From assembly GCA_029204225.1 (NCBI GenBank), contig CM055110.1, forward strand, positions 48,921,201 through 48,985,200: 64,000 nucleotides of DNA, read 5' to 3'. The position numbers were made by a program, and so were the translations under genes. This document shows positions 25,501 through 32,957 of this stretch, one piece after another (within the stretch, counting starts at the first letter, position 1; the number at the start of each line of letters is the position of its first letter). This DNA is from Diphasiastrum complanatum. Its lineage: Eukaryota; Streptophyta; Lycopodiopsida; Lycopodiales; Lycopodiaceae. The notes under the pieces were generated by a model. The model was not told the origin of the DNA, ran no database searches, and saw nothing but the letters and a program-made list of their open reading frames with translations.

Positions 25501-27088
25501 ATGTTCTTTCTTTTGTAGCACCATTGTCTCCCTTTTCGACGACAACAACATTTTCACTTTCGGGCTTCATTGTTTCTTTATATCAAGAAAGGGACATTCT
25601 CTTTTTGAAGGAGAGTTATATGCAAACTATCAACGACATGAACATCTATGAAGGACCATGGTTTTATACATCAAATAAACAACAATTGCATCTTGCAGTT
25701 CCAAGTTTAAGCACATAGTTCCTTGTGTGCCATCTAATTAAAATGTTTATTATTTGGCTATTAGATGTAGCGCCCCGCCCTAGCCAAGAAGGCCCTCAGA
25801 GACTCTAAATAGGCCTTGAGGCTTCATTATCAATGGTTGATGGATTGGAAACTAGCTTCCTATCTTATAAGGTCAACCAGCTTCATAGTAGCTTAGAGCT
25901 TGTCCAAGCTCATCTTCAGGACAATTGATTATTATGAAATCATTGTTCTCCCACTGATTCATAATTGTTCAATACTTCATCTAAACCTTTGCAATTTTAT
26001 CTCTCTAGAGTTACTACAATGAGACCATAAAATCAATTGGCTGCTTGCTTCATACGGACACAAAATAAAAACGCTTACTAGATCTGATCTTATCACATCC
26101 TCCTTGAACTTACTTAGCATTTACATTGAGTTCTTCAAGAAAAGAAACATATCCACAAGACACCATATATCAGACTACCATTCACTGCCTTTTATAACAA
26201 TAACCATTCATATTATGCATCTAATCAATAGCTCTTACTCAACTAGACTATACACAAATTCAGAAAGTTCATATTGAGACACTAGAAATGTCATAGGTGT
26301 GCTTCTTGGGCAAAAACGCTCCTCAAGACCATCGCTAGCAAAATTTGTGTACCAGAGAAGTCTAGAATAGTAGAGTATGAAAGAAAAAATACCCGACGCA
26401 ATATCTTCCTCTCATTGAGAGCATAGTTCTCATGCAATACTTGCGGATCATTATCCTTAGGTGCCAAAATTGATGGAAACGTTCCCCCACATGCATCGTC
26501 AAAGGCTGCTAAAGTATCTTGATAGCCATAGTGGAGCAAGTATGCTCTAACAATGCTGTCAGAAAACGGAAACAAAGTTTAAAATGAAACTTACTAATTC
26601 TCACACTAAGTCTTATGATTTGGGAAAAAAGAATGACAACAATGACTATAGAGATCACAAACTAGGGTACTTGGTTACATAGTGAGTTTAGTTATATATG
26701 CATTTTTTTAGAGTAAAAACATCGTCCCCATGTTTCATTTGAGATCAATTTCAGAATCTTGACAAGAATGACATGCAATTGCAAATTCTAAACTCCAAAA
26801 AAACTTTTCACAAAGAGAATCAAATCATGATCATACCCATCAATTTTCATCATGTGCAGCGTTTCAATTCAAACAAGCAATATACTTATTGAATGAGGCA
26901 TGTTATACTATGACTCTTTAATGGCAGTGAGTATCCATGACTACTACATGTCAATTCAGCTTTCATTGCTTGTTGTGCATGTATACTAAAAAAGGGAGGT
27001 CACACATATACCTGTGGCTAATACTTAGGGGCAAGGGAACATTCTCCACTGCTCGTTGTCGTCTCTCACGCTCCTCTTGTATCAAAGC
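8221..27088 (-). CDS. RANBPM: RanBPM-like CTLH/GID complex scaffold (3' six exons)
   Basis: Six exons splice without a stop: 27088-27012, 26555-26393, 17877-17809, 17640-17581, 8994-8908 and 8502-8221, giving 245 codons to TAA. All introns have GT donors and AG acceptors, and phases agree at every join. The order is a post-SPRY linker (EERERRQRAVENVPLPLS), a LisH motif (RAYLLHYGYQDTLAAFD), a CTLH domain (LARDGDVDSVFAKLREWYP, FLLHCQKFIELVK) and a CRA domain (DCVALLAYENP, GQREAVADAVNA, LEKLLRQLTACQAE). This matches plant RanBPM throughout. RanBPM proteins scaffold the multi-subunit CTLH/GID E3 ubiquitin ligase in nucleus and cytoplasm. GID8-type proteins share LisH-CTLH-CRA but lack this linker and sequence. 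The SPRY exons must lie upstream (to the right) and were not found. Introns of about 8.5 kb are full of transposons, yet the exons show no damage, so the gene looks functional. Confidence 0.9.
8520..8770. repeat. Degenerate minisatellite, unit about 18 bp (GTCAACAAGGTCAAAA)
   Basis: About a dozen imperfect tandem units of the form AGTCAACAAGGTCAAAATC, the cleanest at 8665-8755, in the last RanBPM intron right beside the last exon. Each unit carries GTCAA, the complement of the TTGAC core bound by WRKY factors. Units vary in length and sequence and are not separated by unique spacers, so this is a tandem repeat and not a CRISPR array. Confidence 0.85.
8908..8994 (-). CDS. RANBPM: RanBPM exon (CTLH-CRA junction)
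   Basis: An 87-bp exon with acceptor AG at 8996-8995 and donor GT at 8907-8906. It encodes 29 residues, AGALEAAVFYAQQELASFFG onwards, the helix pair linking CTLH to CRA. Phase 0 on both sides. Confidence 0.9.
9000..9498. other. RanBPM intron sequence, no element recognised
   Basis: AT-rich sequence between the 8994 exon and the gypsy LTR. Short frames here have no recognisable homology. Confidence 0.5.
9499..9879 (+). mobile_element. LTR of a Ty3/gypsy element (gypsy-1)
   Basis: About 380 bp beginning TGTCACC and ending TTCAAACA just before a primer-binding site. It is more GC-rich than its surroundings (9600-9800). The right end is fixed by the primer-binding site; the left end is inferred from TGT and is less certain. 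No partner LTR was seen downstream. Confidence 0.55.
9881..9893 (+). promoter_or_regulatory. Primer-binding site of gypsy-1 (initiator Met tRNA type)
   Basis: TGGTATCAGAGCC, a perfect match to the common plant retrotransposon site, one base after the LTR end. Confidence 0.85.
9894..10820 (+). other. gypsy-1 leader
   Basis: About 0.9 kb of non-coding leader between primer-binding site and gag. It contains repeated phrases such as CCATC(A/G)CTGCA and GACCAGCGAGCAGTTTG (twice, about 10362-10400). The 215-codon frame crossing it has no recognisable domain. Confidence 0.5.
10821..11763 (+). pseudogene. Ty3/gypsy Gag-Pol remnant
   Basis: The Gag start at 10821 (MTTPQGPDQPPERG) is stopped by a TAG at about 10930. 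Further Gag blocks follow in shifted frames: RGFVRGLRDEYKVEVQRN, LKQALRYAQIYDDS, then a CCHC knuckle CFVCMGKGHTVRQC at about 11380-11425. Near 11660 the sequence enters the reverse transcriptase start, LRKGQIQTSSSPWASPILLV, then KKKEGSMRLV, where a foldback element interrupts it. The stretch between knuckle and RT is far too short to hold the protease, so an internal deletion is likely. A dead fragment of a gypsy element. Confidence 0.75.
11754..11899. mobile_element. Foldback/MITE-like palindromic element
   Basis: A near-perfect hairpin of about 146 bp. The left arm begins GTTAGGCTCTAACTAGTG and the right arm ends CACCAGTCAGAGCCTAAC; the centre lies at about 11830 between CCAGTGAGGTTAG and CTAACCTCACTGG. 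It sits inside the gypsy-1 RT sequence. No coding capacity. A target duplication was not clear. Confidence 0.7.
11900..12116. other. Intron sequence, nothing recognised
   Basis: No coding, repeat or terminal structure identified. Confidence 0.5.
12117..12430 (-). pseudogene. Two tandem LINE ORF2 fragments
   Basis: Two related segments (about 12158-12255 and 12296-12395) share CCAAGGGGAGATGGTGATAG and GGTATATAG. On the minus strand they read as the same piece of LINE ORF2, with WMQYATRLYTMPTSTPITIS in the better copy. This matches the segment between endonuclease and RT in LINE-D and LINE-E. It is a local duplication of a tiny ORF2 piece without catalytic motifs. Confidence 0.65.
12519..13500 (-). 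pseudogene. LINE ORF1 fragment (LINE-A1)
   Basis: Read leftwards from about 13332: MAKSKKGALPTISSIASSSS, then degenerate sequence, then an RRM-like block from 12824, KALNVRVRGIPDPQDALVEA ... SAWRTKKDASTLVLRFNSLE ... KLKDTKIFLGEYLTFVQV. This matches the C-terminal domain of ORF1 in LINE-C and LINE-D. Frames shift between the two blocks, and nothing of ORF2 follows, so the copy is cut at its 3' end. The 5' side (13339-13500) carries the GC-rich leader typical of the family and ends at a (GA)n run shared with the next LINE. Confidence 0.75.
13502..13538. repeat. (GA)n joining two LINEs
   Basis: A GA run that is at once the 5' boundary of LINE-A1 and the 3' tail of the minus-strand LINE at 13540-16915. 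Confidence 0.9.
13540..16915 (-). pseudogene. LINE copy (LINE-A2), 5'-truncated ORF2 and 3' end
   Basis: Minus strand. The 3' end shows the family tail, a hairpin (TACC/GGTA stem, about 13579-13592) then GGACATTAATAAAGATC beside (GA)n. ORF2 remains run from the endonuclease (ILLAGDFNARTGFRQ near 16860, SVVDYFMGLSS) through RT (TIGVKQECPLSPTLFGLYID; ILLYPDDVVLLS, with Pro for Ala in the YADD box) to the C-terminal zinc motif CSMCDTPDVEDEFHFLFRCP at 14200. Many stops and frameshifts. A CT run at about 16477-16503 has expanded inside the coding sequence (SLSLSLSL). Homology ends near 16915, so the 5' end is truncated. Confidence 0.85.
16916..17580. other. RanBPM intron sequence, nothing recognised
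   Basis: AT-rich; no coding block or repeat structure could be supported. Confidence 0.5.
17581..17640 (-). CDS. RANBPM: RanBPM exon (CTLH core)
   Basis: A 60-bp exon, acceptor AG at 17642-17641 and donor GT at 17580-17579, encoding DGHSVVGFLLHCQKFIELVK. This is the most conserved helix of the CTLH domain. Confidence 0.92.
17809..17877 (-). CDS. RANBPM: RanBPM exon (CTLH start)
   Basis: A 69-bp exon, acceptor AG at 17879-17878 and donor GT at 17808-17807. It encodes LARDGDVDSVFAKLREWYP then KLLQ, phase 0 on both sides. Confidence 0.92.
17900..19800. other. RanBPM intron sequence, unclassified
   Basis: Holds A-rich stretches (about 18390-18500), a direct repeat of AAGGTAGAATGGGTGGAGGT (about 18918 and 18961) and scattered AAACCCTAAA-like motifs (19560-19700) that are too few and irregular to be telomeric. 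No gene or element could be named. Confidence 0.45.
19810..20050. repeat. Dispersed TTACGA/TCGTAA motif cluster
   Basis: About 240 bp with many short direct and inverted copies of TTACGA, CGTAA and TCGTA (for example CTTTACGATGAGCTCGTAGA, CTTACGATGAGCCCATAAGC, AATCGTAAGAAGCCGTAAAG). Such clusters are typical of subterminal transposase-binding regions of DNA transposons, but no terminus was identified. It directly adjoins the truncated 3' side of the next LINE. Confidence 0.5.
20062..21960 (-). pseudogene. LINE-G ORF2 remnant (endonuclease and partial RT)
   Basis: The first block (21773-21141) is endonuclease, with FMAVCYFPP, a degraded GDFNAR region, GGHSVVDYLMGSP and LSDHSRLS. After a degraded linker, 20781-20062 gives 239 clean codons of RT: ITDLRTWTNYATTLYTIP, NYRTIMIGHVSAKLYG and YCCFVDFRKAFDSVPRSLLI. 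The YADD box is absent because of the 3' truncation. Not functional. Confidence 0.85.
22006..22985 (-). pseudogene. LINE-G ORF1 remnant
   Basis: Starts near 22985 with MAHKTRGSPGSPSPPHPPHP, like the start of LINE-D (MARRTRGSP), runs through a proline/serine-rich N-terminus, a coiled coil (LKVAVIALTKDNEILKEKIH, 22694-22365) and an RRM-like block (22317-22006: TLSFNADGMDAWRTKKDNFT, LKGTNIFLDDDLTYIQVEE). Frameshifts separate the blocks. It ends in the TAG at 22008-22006, followed by the conserved GAATTTGGGGTCCTCGG. Confidence 0.8.
23052..23290 (-). mobile_element. LINE 3' end fragment
   Basis: Starts beside (GAAA)n/(GA)n with the complement of the family tail: GCTTTATTAATGTCTTTTCC, then the hairpin ATGCC-AAAA-GGCAT. 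Only the 3' untranslated part is present; the inner boundary near 23290 is approximate. Confidence 0.65.
23291..24108 (+). other. Probable LTR region of gypsy-2
   Basis: Sequence upstream of a primer-binding site, ending GGTCCAACA before a T-run. An LTR is expected here, but I could not find a convincing TG start, so its limits are not given. Contains AAACCCTAACCCTAGG near 23451. Confidence 0.35.
24109..24126 (+). promoter_or_regulatory. Primer-binding site of gypsy-2 (tRNA-Asp type)
   Basis: TGGCGTCGTTGCCGGGGA, one base off the plant gypsy site TGGCGCCGTTGCCGGGGA. Confidence 0.8.
24127..24860 (+). pseudogene. Ty3/gypsy gag remnant (gypsy-2)
   Basis: After about 0.4 kb of leader with repeated ATTACTCGCC motifs, a Retrotrans_gag-like block appears at about 24537-24860: IDLPRFDGKGDPQRFLQIYT, a one-base frame break, LLRYFNLCLTDTAKDWYFNL and WNILKVEFITRFKTTRF. 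An in-frame TGA follows (QY*HIRMDKKNESLRDYIAR). No pol sequence follows. A dead fragment within a RanBPM intron. Confidence 0.75.
24870..26392. other. RanBPM intron sequence, unclassified
   Basis: AT-rich. The 86-codon minus frame at 25557-25297 matches no family I know. TGTAGCGCCCCGCCC at about 25766 resembles an LTR start but has no supporting primer-binding site or partner. Confidence 0.4.
26393..26555 (-). CDS. RANBPM: RanBPM exon (LisH motif)
   Basis: A 163-bp exon, acceptor AG at 26557-26556 and donor GT at 26392-26391. It completes a Ser codon split with the previous exon and encodes IVRAYLLHYGYQDTLAAFDD through NYALNERKILRR. LisH motifs mediate dimerisation within the CTLH complex. 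Confidence 0.92.
27012..27088 (-). CDS. RANBPM: RanBPM exon (post-SPRY linker)
   Basis: A 77-bp exon, acceptor AG at 27090-27089 and donor GT at 27011-27010, encoding ALIQEERERRQRAVENVPLP then LSISH plus two bases of the next codon. It corresponds to the helical linker after the SPRY domain in plant RanBPM. Earlier exons were not found upstream. Confidence 0.85.
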
Positions 27089-27385
27089 CTATATTATCAG
27101 GATTAAAATCAGTTTAGTGCCTATTTGGAAAACATTGAGACGATCATCCAAATCATATGTTGAAATAAGGTCATTCGCTCTTTTGTATGGATGTACATAT
27201 AGTGCATGAATATTTTGTATTAACATGTGCTAAAAAAATAAGCTACAAGCCACAATATCCAAGTCCTTCCATACCCCATGAATCTTTAAGTTGGAGCCTA
27301 TAATCGATGAATGCCTGAACTTAATAGAAGCCTCTAAATATCAAAGGAAGAATAATGAATCTATACATGTCTTTATATGTGCGTG

Positions 27386-27440
27386 CGCGTGCGCACACAC
27401 ACACACATATATATACATATGTATCATAGTTGCACCCCCC
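27386..27440. repeat. Short CA/TA microsatellite and C-run
   Basis: GTGCGCGTGCGCACACACAC followed by ATATATACATATG and a run of ten or more C. Confidence 0.8.
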
Positions 27441-27514
27441 CCCCAATCCAAAAACGCGTTCAGAAACACGTTTCTGGTTTGGGGGAGCATTTCTAAGAAA
27501 CGTTTTTTTTTTTT

Positions 27515-27580
27515 GTGGGCAATATGGGTATCAAATGAAAGCTTTAATCAAGGGCATTGCATCTGTATAGGTTTCCAAGT
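27515..27580 (+). repeat. Divergent single end of the 28012-28604 element
   Basis: GTGGGCAATATGGGTATCA is identical to the terminus at 28016, followed by a clearly related but diverged stretch (GAAAGCTTTAATCAAGGGCA against GAAGCTCTTGACGAGAGCA). Either a solo terminus or the outer end of a larger element. Confidence 0.6.
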
Positions 27581-27629
27581 GTTTTGGTCACAGTTGGGCT
27601 GGTTACGGCATGGTTTAGGTCCAATTTAG

Positions 27630-27995
27630 GGCAAGGGATGAAGCTAAAGCTGGAAGGATGGATTGCTGGAAAAAAAACAGCAGGGTTCACTGTTGGAGAG
27701 ACGCTGAAAATGGGCGAAGGCAGGGCGAAGCAAGTCAGATGCAAGGCAGGGCGTTGCGTGGGCGAAGGGCGACGCAAGGAATCGAAGGCAGACAGGCAAA
27801 ACAACAGCGATGGCAGGGCGGAGGAGGGCGCAAAACAATTTCAGATGAAATGCGAGGGGGGCGGGTAGGTTTAGGTTAAAAAAAAATTCAAAAAGATATT
27901 AAATATTAAATAATTATTATATTATGGTACCGCGGTACCATGTTGGTACCGCAGTACCATAATATATAATTTCTTTTTAAATTTTTTAAAAAATA
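27630..27995 (-). mobile_element. hAT-Y 5' end fragment, inverted
   Basis: The complement closely matches hAT-Y copy B at 40600-40865: CCTAAACCTACCCGCCCCCC, then CCCATTTTCAGCGTCTCTCC and GTGAACCCTGCTGTTTTTTT. It ends on the right with GGTACCGCGGTACC palindromes (27927-27960). Only the untranslated 5' end is present. Confidence 0.8.
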
Positions 27996-28011
27996 ATCAT
28001 AATGATAATAA

Positions 28012-28604
28012 TTTAGTGGGCAATATGGGTATCATCTTGAAGCTCTTGACGAGAGCAGTGCATTTATGCAGGTTGCCGGTTTTGACGAGAGTAGTGCATT
28101 TATGTCTGTTGCTCCAGCTTCCAATGAATGCCTCTCAATGTGGTAGTTATATAGTAGCAACCACCATTTGAGAGAGCGAACAGAAAAAGGACCAATGGGA
28201 TGCAAAACACCAAAAAGTGTGTTTTCGCTCAGGGAGTCGGAAGGCCAAATCATGAAGAGGCCGTACTGTCGGGGCCGGGGTCTACTGGCAACCCCCGGAC
28301 CCTGCCGTTGGAGGGCTTTGCCCCCCAAAACCCCCACCGGGGGGCTACCACCCAGGACTTCCTGCTATATAGAAACTGTAATCTAGTCATCTCCTCAATA
28401 TAGAAACCGTGCTCAATAATGGCTTCTCCTCATAATGGGGGCCTTACAAATTTGAGCTCACGATTAACTAGTGACTACTAAACTCAAAGGTGCATTATTT
28501 AGTTATGTTAACACATTATGTAGCTGAAACTACTGGCAACCTACATAAATGCACTACTCTCGTCAAGAGCTTCAAGCTGATACCCATATTGCCCACTAAA
28601 ATTT
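28012..28604. mobile_element. MITE-like element with about 65-bp inverted ends
   Basis: Left arm from 28012 (TTTAGTGGGCAATATGGGTA ... TTGAAGCTCTTGACGAGAGC ... GCATTTATGCAGGTTGCCGG) and right arm 28536-28604 are inverted copies with a few mismatches. Inside, TGACGAGAGYAGTGCATTTATG is repeated in tandem at the left arm. No coding capacity. It splits an array of GGTACC palindromes, so it is younger than that array. Confidence 0.7.
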
Positions 28605-28636
28605 AAAAATAAAAATTAAAATTAAAATTAAAAAAT

Positions 28637-28730
28637 GGTACCGCCCTGGTACCGCAGATCTGAGGGCGGTACCGTACTGGCGATACCACCATTATGGTAC
28701 CGGCGGTACCACAAGGAACTATATATTATG
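28637..28730. repeat. GGTACC palindrome array
   Basis: At least five GGTACC sites spaced by GC-rich linkers (GGTACCGCCCTGGTACCGCA, GGCGGTACCGTACTGG, GGTACCGGCGGTACC). Equivalent arrays occur at 27927-27960, 37930-38013 and 40529-40602, next to hAT-Y ends. Confidence 0.8.
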
Positions 28731-28747
28731 TATATATATGTATCAAG

Positions 28748-28829
28748 ATGAGGGTCCGGGCCGGATTGCCCGCGTCCGGCATCCGGACCTGGACGCGTCC
28801 GACCCCTGGACGTGGGGTCGGACGCGTCC
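28748..28829 (+). repeat. Left terminal inverted repeat of element X
   Basis: ATGAGGGTCCGGGCC terminus followed by GGACGCGTCC-type subterminal palindromes. Pairs with 37834-37915. Confidence 0.75.
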
Positions 28830-29201
28830 AATTTCTTTTTCTTTAAACGAAAAAACCATTAAAAAAATCTAAAAAAACTAAAAAAGAATTAAAAAAGGAC
28901 GTGTCCGTACCGCACGGACGCATTCGTGGCTTCAAATTTTTTTTTTTTTAATTTATTTGAGTCTAATTTTTTTTTTTAAATTTAAAAAAAAAAAAGAAAA
29001 AACCCGGACGCGTCCCGGATGCGGACGCGAACGGGTCCCGCTTCCTTGGATACATATCTAAGGAAGCGGATAGCGGACGCGCCAGGGCTAAACCATTTGT
29101 AAGCAACCACGATAAATTAGCCATGACACAAATAGACTGTAAAAAAATATATACATCTCATCTGATGCCACTGTACATGATGCTAAAATGTGTATCAGTA
29201 T

Positions 29202-32200
29202 CTACAAGTCTGCGCTAAACAAATCATCCCTTTGTGTGCTAGGTGCATCTGCAGGGGTGTCAAATACAAAGTCTGGCTGGGAGTTTGGAGGCATCTGGGA
29301 CTCCTCTAAGTCTGGGCCAACGCCTGCCAAGAGACGACTAGAAGAATCATCAATGCGTCCCCTCTTGGCTGGCCTGCCTCTGGGTCTGCCGGAAGGAACC
29401 CTCTGTGGTACACTCCTGCCTGGGGGTCTCCCTCTGCCACGGGGGGGCCTCTAGGAGGAACTGCCTGCCTGTGATGCTCTGAGTCTATATGTCTCTGGGC
29501 AGCAGCCTCTGCTCTATATGTCTATGGGCAGCAGCCTCTGTCTCCCTCGCAAACTTTGACCAGCCATCATCTGAAAGGGGGCGTGATGCGGGGGTACTGG
29601 GTGGGGCACGTGGACCATCCCCTGCTAGGTCGACCGTCTCGTCTGAATCATATGTGGGCTCATCATCAGAGGAGGGCAATGGAACGTCAGCAGGGAGGGT
29701 GGTGGTCTCATCGGCATCGGCATCATCCTCGGGATCACCCCGCAGAGCACGCCGAACAGCATCGTCCGGATCAACCTCTGGCTCGTGATCTGCCGCTGCA
29801 ACTAGGCACTCATCGGGATTGACGTGCACAAGTCAATCATTCATGAGAATAGCCGAAGCAACCGTGAGGGCATTAAACTGAATGTCTCAAACCAATACGA
29901 AAGCAAAACGACAGAGCAACGAAATATACCTGCAGCAGTAGGGCGTGTGCGCCTCCTACCCTCATGCTCTCCGTGATGCGTCGAACCACCCTGGTGTTGG
30001 TGTTGCAGTACACCAGGTCATTGCACCACTCCATCGTCAGACGGTTCCGCCTGTTCGTGTGAACAAGGCTGAACGCTGACCAGTTCCGCTCGCACACGCA
30101 AGCAGAACAGTCCTGCATTAATTGGCAACAACTCGAGTGAGTACCGACCTTGTAGAGAAAATGCGAAAACTGGTTGGATTAATGAGACAAGACAACGTAC
30201 ATGTGAAAGGACTCAGAGCGCGAGCGTCCTCAGGTCTGGCTGTTCGGCGCCGTAGCTCTCCCACCATGATACAGGCAAGAGCCTGTTCTCTCGAACACGT
30301 GCAAGGTCCTCGCCGAACAGCCCCAGAGAGTGCCTGCAGTTGAGCAATGATATGCTTGAGTACACTTGAGCCCGCGCAGAGAAATTGAACGAACGACAGC
30401 GTGCGATAGATCAAGAGTTTACCATAACCGAGCCTCTGCACCTCGAGCCTGCTGCGGAACCCAGTGTCGCTGCTGAGGAGGCGGATGTATGCGAACCAGT
30501 CCGCACGCAGCTCTGCATCGTCGTACTGCCTCTCGCTCTGAAACAACGGATGCAGTATGTGGGCCACACTGTGAATGGGAGAGTGAAACTTACCCCATCG
30601 CCGCTACCACAAGCGCCTGATAGGCTCCAACCTGTGGACCAAACCACGTGGAGACAACAGTTACATACCATCGTGTTGCGGCAACAAGACGAAACAGAGT
30701 GCGAAATGGAAGTAAGGATGGTGAGACGGAAAAACGTTATACCTGGCAGGGTCCGGCTCAGAACGCTGGAGAGACTCGCCTGAGCGGTCCATGAACTCAT
30801 AAATGAGGCCCGTCGTGCACCCCTCGCGATCCACGAGTCTCAGAACAGAGTAGATGGGGCGCATGACGTCCATGAGCTGCTGCATATCCACCTAGAAAGG
30901 CTCCGTGAATAAGAAAGATCTCATGGAAGGCCAAGCCCTCTGGGGTCGTGGACAGGTCCATGGCGGTGAACTCTGCTGAAGTGGCCATGTGCCGCAATTC
31001 ACCCTTGAGCTTGTGTAGCCACTCAAGCATGATGAACTGGTAGGCGAAGCAGGTGCGAGCGGGCTTCTTCAAGTCGAGCCTGCATTGACAAACGGAATGA
31101 GAGGCACACATGAAACGAGCAAAAAAAAAAAGAGCATCTTGAACGAGCCAAAAAGTAAGTGGCAGGTTACCTGCTGAATGTGCGAAAAAGTGCCGTCATG
31201 CAGCGCTTGCATGTGACGAAGTCCACGACTGCAAGTGCCCTCGTGAGAATGTCACTGACCCAAGGCAGGCGCCCGATGGAATGCAGGAGGAGGTCCAGTG
31301 AGTGTGCGGTGCATGGAGTCCAGACAATGGAGGGATAGTCTGCCATAAGAAGCTCCCCCATACCGCGGCAGTTGGACGCATTGTCCGTCACAACCTTTCG
31401 CGATACGTTCACACGATCAGTTCACAGCTCGGAAACACATTGCAATCAATCGAAAACTACGCAGAACTATTGTATCAACATCAAGCAGCAAATGAGCAAG
31501 CAACTAATGAAAGAATATTATACCTGGACAACGCGTTGTGGTCCGACCTCCTCTATCGCCGCGCGAATGATGCCGTAAATGTACTCGGCCGAATGCACTC
31601 TCCCTGCCTCGGAGGCGTCGATGTTGCGCAAGAACATGGAACCGTAATCACGTTGATGAGTGGACGTCTGCGACGATCAATCCACCCATCAGCCATGATG
31701 GAACAGCCGTATCTATCCCAAGCCTCGTGCAGTGCGGCCAGTCTCTCTCTGACTGATGCAACCCGGTCCTGGAGCAAAGGGCCTCGTAGTGCATCGGCTG
31801 TGGGTGGTGTGTAGCCGGGCCCGCAGACTACAACTTTCGAGACAGCCTCTCGAAAGATGCGGGATGATGCCATGATAAAGGGGAGGTTCAGGTCATAGAA
31901 CATCTGTGCTATGGTCTTGGTGGCCTCTCTGTGCTGCCCCTCTCTGAAAGATCCCGGCATGGACATCTGTCTGGTGTCTCGGGATGTGGATGGCTGGGAG
32001 GATGCCGATGGACGATGCAGATGTGGAGGTGGTGGCATAGGTGCAGGTGCGGAAGCGGAGGATGTGGACGGGCCGTGCAGATTTGACGGTGATGGCAGAG
32101 GCGTAGGTGCAGCAGTGGAGGCCGTGGATCCGTGGGGAGTACTGGCGGAGGCGGAGGCAGGGGCGGTGGCGGGTGCAGATGCGACGGTGGGGGCGGTGGC

Positions 32201-32508
32201 GTTGGGTGTACCAGTGGCAGGGTCGGTGGCAGTGGGTGCACAGTAGAAATAGAGTCCGCGGCATCTGTGGACGGCTCGTCGGGCTCAGCAACTATCTCAG
32301 AATGTCTCCATAATGCGAGCCCTCTCCGCAGCGGGGATGACCATACAAATGCTGATCCCGTAGCGTCCCCCCGTGGGTCGGACTCGCAACCCTCCCAGAT
32401 GTGCTTCAACCCGAGAGGCGTTCCCTGTGAACTGCTTTCGACAAAAAGGGCAATGCCACTTTTTGTCAGGCATGACCTCCACCTCATCCCAAATGGGACG
32501 AGCAGCCA

Positions 32509-32509
<1 letters not shown>
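29202..32509 (-). pseudogene. hAT transposase (hAT-2; BED finger, AT-hook tail), broken
   Basis: The start at 32509 (MAARPIWDEVEVMPDKKWHC) leads into a BED finger, WHCPFCRKQFTGNASRVEAH. A frame break near 32290 precedes a Pro/Ala-rich linker, then FYDLNLPFIMASSRIFREAV and DRYGCSIMADGWIDRRRRPL. A second break destroys the segment before FLRNIDASEAG. Later exons give VTDNASNCRGMGELL (31400), CTAHSLDLLLHSIGRLPW, MQQLMDVMRPIYSVLRL (30885), MAHILHPLFQSE (30567), then CERNWSAFSLVHTNRRNRL (30090), the hAT dimerisation domain. The tail is acidic, then has AT-hook-like GRGRPPG and GRPRGRPAKRGR, ending at a TAG (29204-29202). Key acidic residues are visible in ADGW and VTDN. Introns are short. It is the presumed transposase of element X, now inactive. 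Confidence 0.85.
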
Positions 32510-32511
<2 letters not shown>

Positions 32512-32576
<65 letters not shown>

Positions 32577-32821
32577 GCACACACACAGAAGCACGGAAAT
32601 CCAAGCTCTCTCCCGCCCTAAACCCTAAACCCCAAACCCAAGCACCCTTGAACCTAAATCCTAAACTCACACACACACACTATGCACACACACAAATCCT
32701 CTCTCTACGTTCCTTACACTCTCTGTCTCTTCCTCTCTCTCTCACACACACAGATCACCACACGCACACAACTAAATGCACACAAATCAACACACAATTT
32801 TCTCACACACACACACAAACA

Positions 32822-32912
<91 letters not shown>
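32512..32912. repeat. (CT)n/(CA)n microsatellites
   Basis: (CT)n at about 32512-32572, CA-rich stretches (32570-32590, 32668-32695, 32746-32770, 32800-32822) and a long (CT)n at 32825-32913. The part next to 32512 is the GA/GT-rich leader of hAT-2 on its coding strand, like the hAT-1 leader. The long run at 32825 is the 5' boundary of LINE-C. Confidence 0.9.
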
Positions 32913-32916
<4 letters not shown>

Positions 32917-32957
32917 CACCTGCCCTGCGCTGGTCCTCCATCTGCTTACCGCCTCCT

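Noticed and set aside
25297-25557. 86-codon minus frame as a host gene
   Set aside because: No recognisable domain, poor codon regularity, and intronic position; not supported.
28735-28755. 8-bp target-site duplication for element X
   Set aside because: ATATGTAT against ATACATAT matches at only 6 of 8 positions, and both lie in palindromic TA-rich DNA.
29087-29110. CAGGGCTAAACC as the true hAT-2 terminus
   Set aside because: No matching inverted copy was found on the other side; the 82-bp ends farther out fit better.
29489-29829. Plus-strand frames of 88-99 codons
   Set aside because: Antisense shadows of the acidic hAT-2 tail encoded on the minus strand.
32600-32650. Telomeric repeat (CCCTAAA)
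   Set aside because: Only two or three irregular units here and near 19560-19700 and 23451; ordinary interstitial motifs.
32682-32957. Upstream extension of LINE-C ORF1 to an ATG at 32682
   Set aside because: It crosses the CT microsatellite that bounds the element. The conserved-style start (MAPKKK) at 32958 is inside the element.
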